DNA of 64,000 bases, taken from contig NZ_PYAX01000001.1 of NCBI RefSeq assembly GCF_003014735.1, forward strand, positions 124,001-188,000, read 5' to 3'. The position numbers were made by a program, and so were the translations under genes. The notes below the pieces were generated by a model that did no database searches, had not been told where the DNA came from, and saw only the letters and a list, made by a program, of their open reading frames with translations. Of this stretch, positions 48,953-60,462 are shown piece after piece; positions within the stretch are counted from its first letter, which is position 1, and each line of letters starts with the position of its first letter. The stretch is from Saccharothrix carnea (GTDB lineage Bacteria > Actinomycetota > Actinomycetes > Mycobacteriales > Pseudonocardiaceae).

Positions 48953-49618
48953 TCAGGTGTGGGCTGCCACCCGGTAGCCCACACCCCGGATCGTCTCGAT
49001 GCGCAGCGCGTCGCCGAGCTTGCCGCGCAGGGCGGCGATGTGGGTGTCGAGGGTGCGTGACGGCGCCTCCCAGTGCGCCTGCCACACCTGGTCCACGATC
49101 AGGTCACGGCTGACGACCGTGCCCGCGCGGCCGACCAGCAGGGCGAGCAGGTCGAACTCCTTGCGGGTCAGCGGCACCGGTTCGCCGTTGACCCTGGCCT
49201 CCCGGCCGGCCGGGTCCAGGGTCAGCGGGCCGAGGGTGACCTCGTGCTCGCGTGCGGCGGCCCGGGCCGCGCGGGTGCGGCGGAGCACGGCTTCGATGCG
49301 GGCCAGCAGCTCGGCCGTGCCGAACGGCTTCACCACGTAGTCGTCCGCGCCGAGCCGCAGGCCCAGCACCCGTTCCCGCTCCTCGCCGCGTGCGGTGACG
49401 GTGATGATCGCGGTGCCGGTGCGGTGGCGGAGTTCGCGCAGCACGTCGAGGCCGTCGCCATCGGGCAGGCCGAGGTCGAGCAGCACGACGTCCGCCGGTG
49501 GTGCGGTCAGCGCCGCGGCGGCCGTGCCCACCCGGTGGACCTCGTAGCCGGCGTGCCGCAGCGCGGTGAGCAGCCCACGCGCCACCCGGTCGTCATCTTC
49601 GACGACGAGGATGCGCAC
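48953..49618 (-). CDS. OmpR-family response regulator
   Basis: A 221-aa regulator. Receiver domain residues 1-115 with acidic pocket LVVEDDD, phospho-acceptor Asp in VVLLDLGLPDGDGLDVL and Lys in DDYVVKPFGTAELLARIE; winged-helix DNA-binding domain 125-221 (VPLTRKEFDLLALLVGRAGTVVSRDLIVDQVW, LDTHIAALRGKLGD, IRGVGYRV). GTG 49618 starts 5 bp after the lgt stop, so it is probably translated from the lgt transcript or one overlapping it. Likely partner of the kinase at 46975-48339. Confidence 0.92.
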   Translation of the reverse strand: MRILVVEDDDRVARGLLTALRHAGYEVHRVGTAAAALTAPPADVVLLDLGLPDGDGLDVLRELRHRTGTAIITVTARGEERERVLGLRLGADDYVVKPFGTAELLARIEAVLRRTRAARAAAREHEVTLGPLTLDPAGREARVNGEPVPLTRKEFDLLALLVGRAGTVVSRDLIVDQVWQAHWEAPSRTLDTHIAALRGKLGDALRIETIRGVGYRVAAHT

Positions 49619-49623
49619 GGCGC

Positions 49624-50664
49624 CTACTGGCCGGGCTTGTCGCCGGTGTCCGCGGACTTGTCGGACGCGGGCGTCGTGTCCGGGACGGTCGCCTGCTCGG
49701 CATCGGCGGTCGGCTCGTCGACGTCGGTCTTCGAGGACGAACCCGCCGTCGCGCGGCTGTCCGCGCTCGCGTACCCGGACTCGGGCGGCTCGGTGGACGG
49801 CTCCTCGCGCACGATGACCTCGCGGTCGCCCCTCTTCGCGGCGAGCACGAAGTAGGCGATCGCGCCGAGGAACACGACGACCGACACGATGACGTTGATC
49901 CGCAGCCCGAACACCTCGGTGGCCGGGTCGGTGCGCATCAGCTCGATCCAGAAACGGCCGGCCGTGTAGCCCGCGACGTACAGGGCGAACACGCGGCCGT
50001 GGCCCAGCCGGAACTTCCGGTCGGCCCACACGATGAGCAGCGCGACGCCGAGGCTCCACAGCATCTCGTAGAGGAACGTCGGGTGCACGATCTCGATCGG
50101 GGTGTGGTCCAGCGCCACGCCGCCGAGCTCGTCCTCGAAGCCGGTCTCCGGGTCGACGCGCTCGTAGATCTCCAGGCCCCACGGCAGCGTGGTGGGACCG
50201 CCGTAGAGCTCCTGGTTGAAGTAGTTGCCGAGGCGGCCGACCGCCTGCGCCGCGACGATGCCGGGCGCCAGCGCGTCCGCCATCGCGGGCAGCGGGATGC
50301 CCTTGCGCCGGCAGCCGATCCACGCGCCGACACCACCGAGGGCGATGGCACCCCAGATGCCGAGGCCACCGTTCCAGATGGCCAGGGCCTCGAGCGGGTT
50401 GCGCCCCTCGCCGAAGTACTTGTGGTAGTCCGTCGCCACGTGGTACAGCCGCCCACCGACCAGGCCGAACGGGACCGCGAAGACCGCGATGTCCGTGACC
50501 TCGCCCTTCAGGCCACCGCGCGCCACCCAGCGGCGCTCACCCCACCAGATGGCCAGGATGATGCCGAGGATGATGCACAGCGCATAGGCGCGGATCGGGA
50601 TCGGTCCCAGTTGCCACACGCCCTGGTCGGGGCTGGGGATCGTCGCGAGGTAAGTCGTCACCAC
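49624..50664 (-). CDS. lgt: Prolipoprotein diacylglyceryl transferase
   Basis: A 346-aa membrane enzyme that adds diacylglycerol to the lipobox Cys of prolipoproteins. PIPIRAYALCIILGIILAIWWGERRW, GGRLYHVATDYHKYF, IWNGGLGIWGAIALGG, the signature GRLGNYFNQELYGGPTTLPWGLEI and HPTFLYEMLW are diagnostic; seven helices. A Ser/Thr/Asp/Glu-rich cytosolic tail of about 60 residues extends beyond the usual end, as in actinomycetes. Start is uncertain among clustered GTG codons; GTG 50664 lies seven bases after TACGGT (leaderless), with 50673 and 50661 as alternatives. Confidence 0.93.
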   Translation of the reverse strand: MVTTYLATIPSPDQGVWQLGPIPIRAYALCIILGIILAIWWGERRWVARGGLKGEVTDIAVFAVPFGLVGGRLYHVATDYHKYFGEGRNPLEALAIWNGGLGIWGAIALGGVGAWIGCRRKGIPLPAMADALAPGIVAAQAVGRLGNYFNQELYGGPTTLPWGLEIYERVDPETGFEDELGGVALDHTPIEIVHPTFLYEMLWSLGVALLIVWADRKFRLGHGRVFALYVAGYTAGRFWIELMRTDPATEVFGLRINVIVSVVVFLGAIAYFVLAAKRGDREVIVREEPSTEPPESGYASADSRATAGSSSKTDVDEPTADAEQATVPDTTPASDKSADTGDKPGQ

Positions 50665-50696
50665 GGCCACCACCGTAGTGGGTGCGCCCGTTCGTC

Positions 50697-51281
50697 CTAC
50701 GGCGACAGCTCGATTGTTACCGGGAAGGGTCGTTTCAACTTCAGCACGCCGCCCTCGCTGCGCGCCGCTTCCACGTACTGCCCTGCCCGCAACTCGAACA
50801 TCGTCGCGGTGACCTCGCCGCCTTCCGGATCCACGACGAGGTAGAACGGAATACCGGCATCGGCGTAGAGCTTCCGCTTCAGCACCAGGTCGTTGACCCG
50901 GTTACTGGGTGACAGCACCTCCCCTGCCACTACCAGTTGCGCTGCCGGGAGAAGCAAGCCCTCTTCACCTGCCACGTTGACGGTGAAGTCCGGGATGAGC
51001 ATCCGAGTGCCGGAAATCTTGAGGTTGAGTCCCGGGAGCGCCTCCAAGCCCGGCGGGCAGGCAGCGTCGAAAGCCGAGGCGATGCGGAAGAGCAAGCGCT
51101 GGTGGCGGAGGTTGCCGATCGGGCTCATGATCAGCGACCCGTCGACGAGTTCGACCCGCTGCGACGAGTCCTCCGGAAGCGCCATGACTTCGTCCAGCGT
51201 CCAGGGTCCGTCGTGTGCCAGCAGGGGGTGGGAGTACTCGTAGTCGGCCAGTGTCGATTCGTAGTCCGCCGGCAGAGCCAT
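50697..51281 (-). CDS. Uma2-family putative nuclease, copy 3
   Basis: A 194-aa Uma2/DUF820 protein only distantly related to the two copies at 29-30 kb. GPWTLDEVMALPEDSSQRVELVDGSLIMSP, MLIPDFTVNV, VVAGEVLSPSNRVNDLVLKRKLYADAGIPFYLVVD hold the PD-(D/E)xK-like pattern. ATG 51281 has GGAGGTG nine bases away. It sits between trpA and lgt, genes that are normally adjacent in actinobacteria, so it looks like an insertion into a conserved junction. Confidence 0.85.
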   Translation of the reverse strand: MALPADYESTLADYEYSHPLLAHDGPWTLDEVMALPEDSSQRVELVDGSLIMSPIGNLRHQRLLFRIASAFDAACPPGLEALPGLNLKISGTRMLIPDFTVNVAGEEGLLLPAAQLVVAGEVLSPSNRVNDLVLKRKLYADAGIPFYLVVDPEGGEVTATMFELRAGQYVEAARSEGGVLKLKRPFPVTIELSP

Positions 51282-51431
51282 GCGACATCACCTCCGGAGG
51301 CAGCCCGACGCACGCCAGTGTGGCACGTCGGGTCGTGGATGAGCTTGATCACGAGCCCAGGATGCCGACGCTCACCGACAATTCCGAGCCACAAGAGCCA
51401 CCGAAAGGACTAGTTCACTCGAACGTGCGTG

Positions 51432-52213
51432 CTATACGGCCGCTGCCGCTTGGCGCACCCCACTGGCCAACTCCTCGGTCAGCGCCGCCACCGTGTCGTC
51501 CTGCACGGCCGACACGAACGCCGAGCCCACGATGACGCCGTCCGCGAACGCCGCCAGCTCGGCCGCCTGCGCTCCGTTCCGCACGCCCAGCCCCACGCCG
51601 ATCGGCATGTCCGTGTGCTCACGCACCCGCTTGACCAGCGCCGGAGCGGCCGACGAGACGACATCGCGCGCGCCCGTCACGCCCATCACCGACGTCGCGT
51701 AGAGGAACCCGCGCGACGAGCGGGCCGTCAGGGCGATCCGCTCCTCCGTGGACGACGGCGCGACCAGGAAGATCCGGTCCAGGTCGTGCGCGTCCGTCGC
51801 CGCGATCCACTCGGCACCCTCGTCCGGCACGAGGTCGGGCGTGATGACGCCCAGCCCGCCGGCCGCCGCCAGGTCACGCGCGAACCGGTCCACCCCGTAG
51901 GCCAGCACCGGGTTCCAGTACGTCATCACGACCGCGCGCCCACCGGCCGCCGCCACCGACTCGACCACGCCGAACAGGTCACGCACCCGGAACCCGCCGC
52001 GCAGCGCCTGCTCGGCCGCCCGCTGGATCGTCACGCCGTCCATCACCGGGTCGGAGAACGGCAGGCCGACCTCGACCAGGTCGCACCCGGACGACACCAT
52101 CGTCCGCAGCACGTCCTTCGACCCCTCGACCGTGGGGTAGCCGGCGGGCAGGTACCCGATCAGGGCCGCGCGCGACTCCGCCCGACAAGCCGAGAAAACC
52201 GGTTCAAGCCTGC

Positions 52214-52217
<4 letters not shown>
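51432..52217 (-). CDS. trpA: Tryptophan synthase alpha chain
   Basis: A 261-aa TIM barrel that cleaves indole-3-glycerol phosphate to indole. [43 protein letters not shown] (catalytic Glu and Asp), and [28 protein letters not shown] are diagnostic. GTG 52217 overlaps the trpB stop as GTGA, coupling the two subunits. Last gene of the trp unit. Confidence 0.96.
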
Positions 52218-53437
<1,220 letters not shown>

Positions 53438-53457
53438 GCGCTCTCCTCCTACGGGTC

Positions 53458-54267
53458 TTACCGGCTCGGCCGGGGACACGCGGGGTGCGACCCCGCCGTC
53501 ACCAGCTTGTTCACCGCGACCTTGGGGTCGCCGCTCGTCACCAGGCTCTCGCCGACCAGCACCGCGTCGGCGCCCGCGCCCGCGTACGCCATCAGGTCAC
53601 CCGGACCGGTGACACCGGACTCGGCGATCTTGATGGTGTCGAAGGGCAGGCCGGGCGCGATCCGCCCGAACACGTCCTTGTCCACTTCCAGCGTGTGCAG
53701 GTTGCGGGCGTTCACGCCGATGACGCTCGCACCCGCCTCCAGCGCGCGGTCGGCCTCCTCGGCCGTGTGCACCTCGACCAGGGCCGTCATGCCCAGCGAC
53801 TCGACCCGGTCCAGCAGCGACACCAGCGCGTTCTGCTCCAGCGCCGCCACGATCAGCAGCACCAGGTCGGCGCCGTGCAGGCGCGCCTCGTGCACCTGGT
53901 ACGGGCTGACGATGAAGTCCTTGCGCAACAGGGGAACGCCCACCGCCGCGCGCACCGCGTCGAAGTCCTCCAGGGACCCGCCGAACCGGCGCTGCTCGGT
54001 CAGCACGCTGATCGCCCGCGCGCCGCCCAGCTCGTACTGCACGGCCAGGTCCGCCGGTTCCGGGATGTCGGCCAGCTGCCCCTTGGACGGGCTGCGCCGC
54101 TTCACCTCGGCGATCACGCCGACACCCGGCGAGCGCAGGACCGACATCACGTCCTGCGGTGGCGCCACCTTCGCCGCCTTTTCCCTGAGCACGTCGAAGG
54201 GCAGTGCCGCCTCGCGCTCGGCGAGGTCCTCGCGGACGCCTTCGATGATCGACTCGAGCACGGTCAT
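53458..54267 (-). CDS. trpC: Indole-3-glycerol phosphate synthase
   Basis: A 269-aa TIM barrel. [17 protein letters not shown] (catalytic Glu/Lys), [65 protein letters not shown] and [12 protein letters not shown] are diagnostic. There is no fused TrpF domain. ATG 54267 is overlapped by the stop of a possible 19-codon frame. Upstream lies a 210-bp gap rather than the tight spacing usual after trpM. Confidence 0.96.
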   Translation of the reverse strand: MTVLESIIEGVREDLAEREAALPFDVLREKAAKVAPPQDVMSVLRSPGVGVIAEVKRRSPSKGQLADIPEPADLAVQYELGGARAISVLTEQRRFGGSLEDFDAVRAAVGVPLLRKDFIVSPYQVHEARLHGADLVLLIVAALEQNALVSLLDRVESLGMTALVEVHTAEEADRALEAGASVIGVNARNLHTLEVDKDVFGRIAPGLPFDTIKIAESGVTGPGDLMAYAGAGADAVLVGESLVTSGDPKVAVNKLVTAGSHPACPRPSR

Positions 54268-54477
54268 CCGAGCACCTCGCTCGACTCCGTCAGACCTTCC
54301 GGTTCAGTCGCAAGCTCCCGCACGTCATGCTCCCCTTCCCGCCACGAGGATGCTAACCCCGCCGCGAACCCCGTCCGGCCACCGGGTGGGCCCGTTCCCC
54401 CTGATGACCAGGGCCCTTCACGAGCCGACGTGCGCAAACGTGCGCCGCCGGTGCGTCAGTGGCACGTCAGCGTGCCG
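54264..54477 (-). other. trpM-trpC spacer with hairpin and possible short coupled frame
   Basis: Right after trpM a small hairpin GGCACG-TCAG-CGTGCC spans 54461-54476. A TAGCAT box lies near 54350-54355. GTG 54323 has GGGGAG six bases away and opens a 19-codon frame ([19 protein letters not shown]) whose TGA overlaps the trpC ATG. It contains no Trp, so it is not a classical attenuator peptide. The small HGxxPAAW-type gene often found at this spot was not seen. Confidence 0.35.
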
Positions 54478-54949
54478 TCAGTCCCGCTCAGTGGGATCGT
54501 CCCCCCGCTCCAGGGCGTTCCACAGCTCGCGCTCGGGATCGGCGGTCCGCTTGGCCGCGCCGGGCGTCTGGTAGCCGCCTCCCAGGCGCGGCATGGCCGA
54601 TCCGCGCACGACGAGCAGCACGCCCGCCCCGACCACGAGCACCGCGCCCAGCAGCACCAGGCCGCGGCCGGTCAGGGGCCCGTCGGCGTCCACGCCTTGG
54701 AACGCCGACGCCACGCCCGCGAGCAGCACGACGACGCCGAGCACGCGCCGCACCCAGCCGCTCAGCGCCACCACGGCGGCGATCGCGGCCAGGCACAGCA
54801 GCGCCAGCGGGGTCAGCGCGGGCACCACGTCACCGCCGCTTCGGTCCGCCGAAGCGTCCCAGGACATCGCGGCGGCGCCCCACAACGCCACCGCGCCGAG
54901 CAGCAGCAGCGCCACCACGATCCACAGTGGACGCCGGGCGGCCGACCCC

Positions 54950-54957
<8 letters not shown>
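54478..54957 (-). CDS. Trp-operon-associated membrane protein (TIGR02234-like)
   Basis: A 159-aa protein with four hydrophobic segments ([84 protein letters not shown]) and a charged C-terminal tail ending in [14 protein letters not shown]. This is the membrane protein regularly found between trpE and trpC in actinobacteria; the role is unknown. GTG 54957 overlaps the trpE stop by 8 bp. Confidence 0.88.
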
Positions 54958-56491
<1,534 letters not shown>

Positions 56492-56539
56492 GGCGACATT
56501 GTGCCGGTTGTACCTGTGGGGATGTTGGCCGTACCCCAA

Positions 56540-56560
56540 TTCAACACATGTTGAAATACT
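56540..56560. promoter_or_regulatory. TTCAACA-CA-TGTTGAA operator in the trpE/tetR divergent promoter
   Basis: Perfect 7-bp inverted arms around a 2-bp centre (56540-56555), overlapping AATACT (56555-56560), a -10-like box reading toward the TetR gene. Probably the autoregulatory operator of the TetR product; it may also touch trpE transcription, whose start is about 50 bp away. Confidence 0.6.
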
Positions 56561-56585
56561 GCCGGGGTTGCCCCATGATGATGGC

Positions 56586-57200
56586 GTGAACCCCGGCTCG
56601 GACCAAACCGAACCCAAGCGCCGCGGTCGACGGGCGGGCGGCGAGGACACCAAGGCCGCGCTGCTGGCCGCCGCGCGCGAGGTGTTCGTCGAACGCGGCT
56701 ACGAGGGCGCCACCGTCCGCTCCATCGCGGCGCGGGCCGGTGTGGACGCGGCGATGGTCAACCACTGGTTCGGCGGCAAGGAAGGCCTGTTCGCCAAGGC
56801 CGTGCTCCAGGTGCCGGTCGACCCGACCGTGCTGGTCGAACGCCTCCTCGACGGTCCGGACGAGGAGATCGGCGAACGGATCGTGCGCAACTTCATCGGC
56901 ATCTGGGACCCCATCGGCGGCGGTCAGTTCGCCGCGATGGTGCGCAGCGTGACCGCGCAGAGCCAGGTCGCCGACGTGCTGCGCGGCTTCTTCGTGCAGA
57001 CGTTGATCAAGCGGGTAGTCATGCACCTGGGCGTGTCCGACCCGGAGCTGCGCGCGACGCTGGTGGCCAGCCAGATCTTCGGCATGGGCATGGTGCGGTA
57101 CGTGGTGCGGTTCGAGCCGCTCGCCTCGGCGGACGTGGAGACCATGGTCAAGGCCATCGCGCCCAACCTGCAGCGCTACCTGACCGGCGACCTGGGCTGA
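56586..57200 (+). CDS. TetR-family transcriptional regulator
   Basis: A 204-aa repressor: HTH at residues 15-65 ([54 protein letters not shown]) and a ligand domain with [17 protein letters not shown] and [17 protein letters not shown], as in the TetR_C_18-like group. GTG 56586 is used; upstream frame codes antisense of trpE. Divergent from trpE and convergent with hisI (6 bp between stops). The target is probably itself through the palindrome 31 bp upstream. Confidence 0.9.
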   Translation: MNPGSDQTEPKRRGRRAGGEDTKAALLAAAREVFVERGYEGATVRSIAARAGVDAAMVNHWFGGKEGLFAKAVLQVPVDPTVLVERLLDGPDEEIGERIVRNFIGIWDPIGGGQFAAMVRSVTAQSQVADVLRGFFVQTLIKRVVMHLGVSDPELRATLVASQIFGMGMVRYVVRFEPLASADVETMVKAIAPNLQRYLTGDLG

Positions 57201-57206
57201 GCCGCG

Positions 57207-57560
57207 TCAGTCCTCGGGCGACAGCAGCGCGGTGGCGTCGAAGCACGTCGCGTCGCCGGTGTGGCAGGCGGCACCGACCTGGTCCACGACCAGCAGCACC
57301 GCGTCGCCGTCGCAGTCCAGCCGCACCTCGTGCACGTACTGCGTGTGCCCGGACGTCTCGCCCTTCACCCACAGCTGCTGCCGGCTGCGCGAGTAGTACG
57401 TGGCGCGGCGGGTGGTGAGCGTGCGGTGCAGGGCGTCGTCGTCCATCCACGCGACCATCAGCACCTCACCGGTGCCACGCCGCTGCACCACCGCGCAGAC
57501 GAGGCCGTCCGCGGTGCGCTTGAGCCGTGCGGCGATGGACGGGTCGAGCGCGCTGGTCAA
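57207..57560 (-). CDS. hisI: Phosphoribosyl-AMP cyclohydrolase
   Basis: A 117-aa histidine-pathway enzyme. [51 protein letters not shown] and the metal-binding [26 protein letters not shown] are diagnostic. No ATG or GTG precedes the conserved part: the start is TTG 57560, with GGAGGA five bases away, and TTGA overlaps the upstream gene's stop, giving translational coupling. No fused HisE domain. Confidence 0.93.
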   Translation of the reverse strand: MTSALDPSIAARLKRTADGLVCAVVQRRGTGEVLMVAWMDDDALHRTLTTRRATYYSRSRQQLWVKGETSGHTQYVHEVRLDCDGDAVLLVVDQVGAACHTGDATCFDATALLSPED

Positions 57561-57934
57561 CGCTGTCCTCCGAGGAAGTGGATCCGGGCGGGCTTGGTGT
57601 TGAGCATCACCACGGCGAAGATGTGCGCCGCCGAGAGCAGACCCGACAGCACGCGGATCCACACCGGCACCTGGTTGAGCACCGCGAGCAGGTGGATCAG
57701 CGCCACCAGGCCGAACACGAACGCGGCGATCAGCCGGGCCGGGCGCGGACCGGCCACCAGGCCGCCCACCGCGAGCAGCCCCAGCACCGCGACGATCACC
57801 GGGAACTTGAACGCCACCGGGTCGTCCTGGACCTGCCACTGGATCAGCCCCATGAGCGCGAACACCAGGGCGCCCACCGCGCCGATCACCGTCGCGAGGA
57901 ACACCTCGATGGGCCCGTTGCGCGGGTTCCGCAT
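57557..57934 (-). CDS. Membrane protein embedded in the his operon
   Basis: A 125-aa protein with four hydrophobic helices ([89 protein letters not shown]). No known domain recognised. ATG 57934 overlaps the hisF stop (ATGA) and its own stop overlaps the hisI start (TTGA), so hisF, this gene and hisI are one coupled unit. Confidence 0.8.
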   Translation of the reverse strand: MRNPRNGPIEVFLATVIGAVGALVFALMGLIQWQVQDDPVAFKFPVIVAVLGLLAVGGLVAGPRPARLIAAFVFGLVALIHLLAVLNQVPVWIRVLSGLLSAAHIFAVVMLNTKPARIHFLGGQR

Positions 57935-58707
57935 CAGCGCACCTCCACGCCCGCGGCGCGCAGGCTCTGCTTCACGTCGCCGATGCGCAGCGTGCCGAAG
58001 TGGAACACGCTGGCCGCGAGCACGGCGTCCGCGCCCTCGGCCACGGCGGGCGGGAAGTGCTCGACCGCGCCCGCGCCGCCGCTGGCGATCAGCGGCACGT
58101 CGACCACCTCGCGGGTGAGCCGGATCAGCTCCAGGTCGAACCCGGACTTGGTGCCGTCGGCGTCCATGGAGTTCAGCAGGATCTCGCCGACGCCCAGCTC
58201 CTGGCCCCGCGCGGCCCACTCGACGGCGTCGATGCCGGTGCCCTTGCGGCCACCGTGCGTGGTGACCTCGAACCCCGAAGGGGTGGGCCGCTCACCATCC
58301 GGGACACGGCGTGCGTCGACCGACAGCACGATGCACTGGGCGCCGAAGCGGCGGGACAGCTCGCCCAGCAGCTCGGGGCGGGCGATGGCGGCCGTGTTCA
58401 CGCTCACCTTGTCCGCGCCGGACCGCAGCAGCTTGTCCACGTCGTCCGCGCTGCGCACGCCGCCGCCCACGGTGAGCGGGATGAAGACCTGCTCGGCCGT
58501 GCGGCGGACCACGTCGAACGTGGTCTCGCGGTCGCTGGACGACGCCGTCACGTCGAGGAACGTCAGCTCGTCCGCGCCCTCCGCGTCGTAGGCCCTGGCC
58601 AGCTCGACCGGGTCGCCCGCGTCGACGAGGTTGGTGAAGTTCACACCCTTCACGACCCTGCCCCGGTCGACGTCCAGGCAGGGGATCACGCGCACCGCGA
58701 CTGACAT
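57934..58707 (-). CDS. hisF: Imidazole glycerol phosphate synthase cyclase subunit
   Basis: A 257-aa TIM barrel. [22 protein letters not shown], the catalytic Asp in [37 protein letters not shown], and [12 protein letters not shown] are diagnostic. ATG 58707 follows TAGGCT by eight bases with no Shine-Dalgarno, so it is probably leaderless. Works with HisH, encoded 2.5 kb away on the same strand. Confidence 0.97.
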   Translation of the reverse strand: MSVAVRVIPCLDVDRGRVVKGVNFTNLVDAGDPVELARAYDAEGADELTFLDVTASSSDRETTFDVVRRTAEQVFIPLTVGGGVRSADDVDKLLRSGADKVSVNTAAIARPELLGELSRRFGAQCIVLSVDARRVPDGERPTPSGFEVTTHGGRKGTGIDAVEWAARGQELGVGEILLNSMDADGTKSGFDLELIRLTREVVDVPLIASGGAGAVEHFPPAVAEGADAVLAASVFHFGTLRIGDVKQSLRAAGVEVR

Positions 58708-59037
58708 GGCCGAAAGCCTACGTGGACGCCCTGAGCGGCGGACTTCGGCGTGCCCGAGCGTTCAACTCGGGTGTCCTGAACGTTGGACACACGCGTTCTG
58801 AACGTAGGACACGCGGGGCTAAACGTTGGCTTCGTGACACCCGAAAGCGGGATCCGTGGGCGCTGGAGGGCGACGTGGCGGCGAAAGTGTGGTTCACTTG
58901 TGGAGGTCGCAAGTTTTGTGTTCGTGTCATCCACGCTCGCGAAACATTGTTTGAGCGTGTGATTCCTCAGGGTCAGCGTTTGGACCGGCCCCAGCGGGTG
59001 CGTTCGCCCCGTTGGTAGCTGTATGAGGAGTACAAAG
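58708..59037. other. 330-bp gap: repeat element plus cspA leader region
   Basis: The left part holds the hisF promoter and the 21-22 bp repeat element (listed). The right part, about 58850-59037, is upstream of the cold-shock gene and is less GC-rich; it probably encodes its promoter and 5' untranslated region. A 98-codon plus-strand frame (58722-59018) runs across the repeats without a ribosome-binding site and was not called. Confidence 0.5.
58768..58843. repeat. 21-22 bp tandem repeats bracketed by an inverted repeat
   Basis: Units beginning CTGAACGTTGGACAC (58776), CTGAACGTAGGACAC (58798) and CTAAACGTTGGCTTC (58819) recur every 21-22 bp, two helical turns. CGGGTGTC (58768-58775) and GACACCCG (58836-58843) close the element as inverted arms. 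The GCGGGGCTAA(A)CGTTG part reappears at 59301 in front of the PPOX gene. Confidence 0.7.
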
Positions 59038-59241
59038 ATGGCGCAGGGCACCGTGAAGTGGTTCAACTCGGAGAAGGGCTTCGGCTTCATCTCCCCCGAG
59101 GATGGCGGCGCGGACGTGTTCGTCCACTACTCGGAGATCCAGAGCGGCGGCTACCGCAGCCTGGAGGAGAACCAGCGGGTGAGCTTCGATGTCGGCCAGG
59201 GTGCCAAGGGCCCCCAGGCGACCAACGTGACGGTCATCTGA
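59038..59241 (+). CDS. cspA: Cold-shock domain protein
   Basis: A 67-aa single cold-shock domain RNA chaperone. [15 protein letters not shown] is RNP-1 and DVFVHYSEI is RNP-2; length is standard. ATG 59038 has GAGGAG at 59024-59029. Transcribed alone and closed by a hairpin. It is the first of three plus-strand genes placed between hisF and hisA. Confidence 0.96.
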   Translation: MAQGTVKWFNSEKGFGFISPEDGGADVFVHYSEIQSGGYRSLEENQRVSFDVGQGAKGPQATNVTVI

Positions 59242-59253
59242 CCTAGCGTTACT

Positions 59254-59297
59254 CGCGAAGAGCCCCGTTCCCCTCGTGGGAGCGGGGCTCTTCCGCG
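59254..59297 (+). terminator. terminator of cspA
   Basis: A long stem, about 14 bp with one mismatch (CGCGAAGAGCCCCG against CGGGGCTCTTCCGCG), 13 bp past the cspA stop. Confidence 0.8.
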
Positions 59298-59321
59298 TCC
59301 GCGGGGCTAACGTTGCCGGAC

Positions 59322-59687
59322 ATGGACCTCGCAGCCGGCAAGTACCTGTTGTTGACCACCTTCCGCAAGGACGGCACCGCCGTGCCGACACCCGTCTGGG
59401 TCGCGGGCCGGGACGGCACGCTGTACGCGTGGTCCGCCGCCGACGCGGGCAAGGTCAAGCGCATCCGCCGCAGCGGCGACGTCCAGATCGGACCGTGCGA
59501 CTTCCGCGGCAAGCCCACCGGCGAGCAGATCCCGGCCACCGCCCGGCTGCTCGACCGCGCGGGCAGCGACCGGGTCCGGTCCCTCATCGCCAAGAAGTAC
59601 GGCGTCATGGGCCGGGTCTCGCTGCTCGGCAGCCGCCTGCGCCGTGGCCGCGACGGCACGATCGGCATCGAGATCAAGCCCGCCTAG
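59322..59687 (+). CDS. PPOX-class F420-dependent-type oxidoreductase
   Basis: A 121-aa split beta-barrel flavin/F420 protein: KYLLLTTFRKDGTAVPTPVWVAGRDGTLYAWSA, AGKVKRIRRSGDVQIGPCDFRGKPTG and KKYGVMGR are family blocks (TIGR03666-like). Substrate unknown. ATG 59322 lies eight bases after TAACGT (59308-59313) with no Shine-Dalgarno. Confidence 0.85.
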   Translation: MDLAAGKYLLLTTFRKDGTAVPTPVWVAGRDGTLYAWSAADAGKVKRIRRSGDVQIGPCDFRGKPTGEQIPATARLLDRAGSDRVRSLIAKKYGVMGRVSLLGSRLRRGRDGTIGIEIKPA

Positions 59688-59688
59688 C

Positions 59689-59734
59689 GTCAACCTGAGG
59701 TTGACCCACCGGATACCGTCAACCTAGAGTTGAC
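59689..59734 (+). promoter_or_regulatory. Two GTCAACCT dyads on a leaderless promoter
   Basis: GTCAACCT-G-AGGTTGAC (59689-59705, perfect 8-1-8) contains the -35 TTGACC (59701-59706); GTCAACCT-A-GAGTTGAC (59718-59734) contains the -10 TAGAGT (59725-59730), 18 bp spacer. ATG 59737 is seven bases past the -10. Dyad centres are 29 bp apart. Most likely autoregulation by the HTH part of the downstream protein. Confidence 0.8.
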
Positions 59735-59736
59735 GG

Positions 59737-60462
59737 ATGATCGCGCCACCCGTCCAGCTCACGGACCTCATCGTCACCGTCGCGTCCGAGCACCCGGACG
59801 TGCTGGGCCGGCTGGCCGCCGCCGTGGAGCTGAGCGGCCAGCTCGACGAGCTGGGCGACCACCTCATCGGCCACTTCGTGGACGAGGCGCGCCGCGCGGG
59901 CGCGAGCTGGACCGACATCGGCGCGAGCCTGGGCGTCACCAAGCAGGCCGCGCAGAAGCGGTTCGTGCCCAAGGAATCGCCGGACCTGAAGCCGAGCTTC
60001 GACCGCTACACCGAGCGGGCCAGGCGGGTCATCGTGCTGGCCCGCCACCACGCCCGGTTCAGCGAGCACATCGGCACCGAGCACCTCCTGCTCGGCCTGC
60101 TGGACGAGTCCGGCGGCCTGGCCGCCAAGACGATCGCCAAGCTGGAGGCGGCGGAGGGCACCACGCGGATGGCGGTGCTCGCCGAGCTGGACCGCGTGGT
60201 CCGGCCGCGGCCCGAGCCGCAGCCGTTCACCGCGCACTGCAAGAAGGCGCTGGAACTGGCCGTGCGGGCGTCACTGCGCCACGGCCACACGTTCGTCGGC
60301 ACAGAACACCTGCTGCTCGGCCTGCTCGCCGACGCGGAAGGCACCGCGGCCGAGGTCCTCGAACGCACGGGCGTCACCGAGGCGGCCGCGGAGGCCTACA
60401 TCGTCCGGGAGATCCAGGACGCGATCAGTCGCGGACCGCGGCCAGCGCCTCGGGGAGCGTGA
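59737..60462 (+). CDS. HTH plus double Clp-N domain protein
   Basis: A 241-aa protein without ATPase parts. Residues 40-75 look like an HTH ([34 protein letters not shown]). Residues 88-235 are a ClpA/ClpC N-terminal domain with two repeats ([20 protein letters not shown] and [19 protein letters not shown]). It may be a regulator that senses damaged or tagged proteins through the Clp-N fold. ATG 59737 is leaderless and the promoter carries two dyads. The 3' end overlaps the convergent hisA gene by 38 bp. Confidence 0.88.
   Translation: MIAPPVQLTDLIVTVASEHPDVLGRLAAAVELSGQLDELGDHLIGHFVDEARRAGASWTDIGASLGVTKQAAQKRFVPKESPDLKPSFDRYTERARRVIVLARHHARFSEHIGTEHLLLGLLDESGGLAAKTIAKLEAAEGTTRMAVLAELDRVVRPRPEPQPFTAHCKKALELAVRASLRHGHTFVGTEHLLLGLLADAEGTAAEVLERTGVTEAAAEAYIVREIQDAISRGPRPAPRGA

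Noticed and set aside
54264-54323. trp attenuator leader peptide before trpC
   Set aside because: The short frame has no Trp codon and no competing terminator pair was found; kept only as a low-confidence note.
58768-58843. Possible CRISPR array
   Set aside because: Only three short imperfect units with no unique spacers and no cas genes in the window.
58722-59018. 98-codon plus-strand frame across the repeat element
   Set aside because: Runs over the 21-22 bp repeats and the cspA leader, lacks a ribosome-binding site and resembles no protein.
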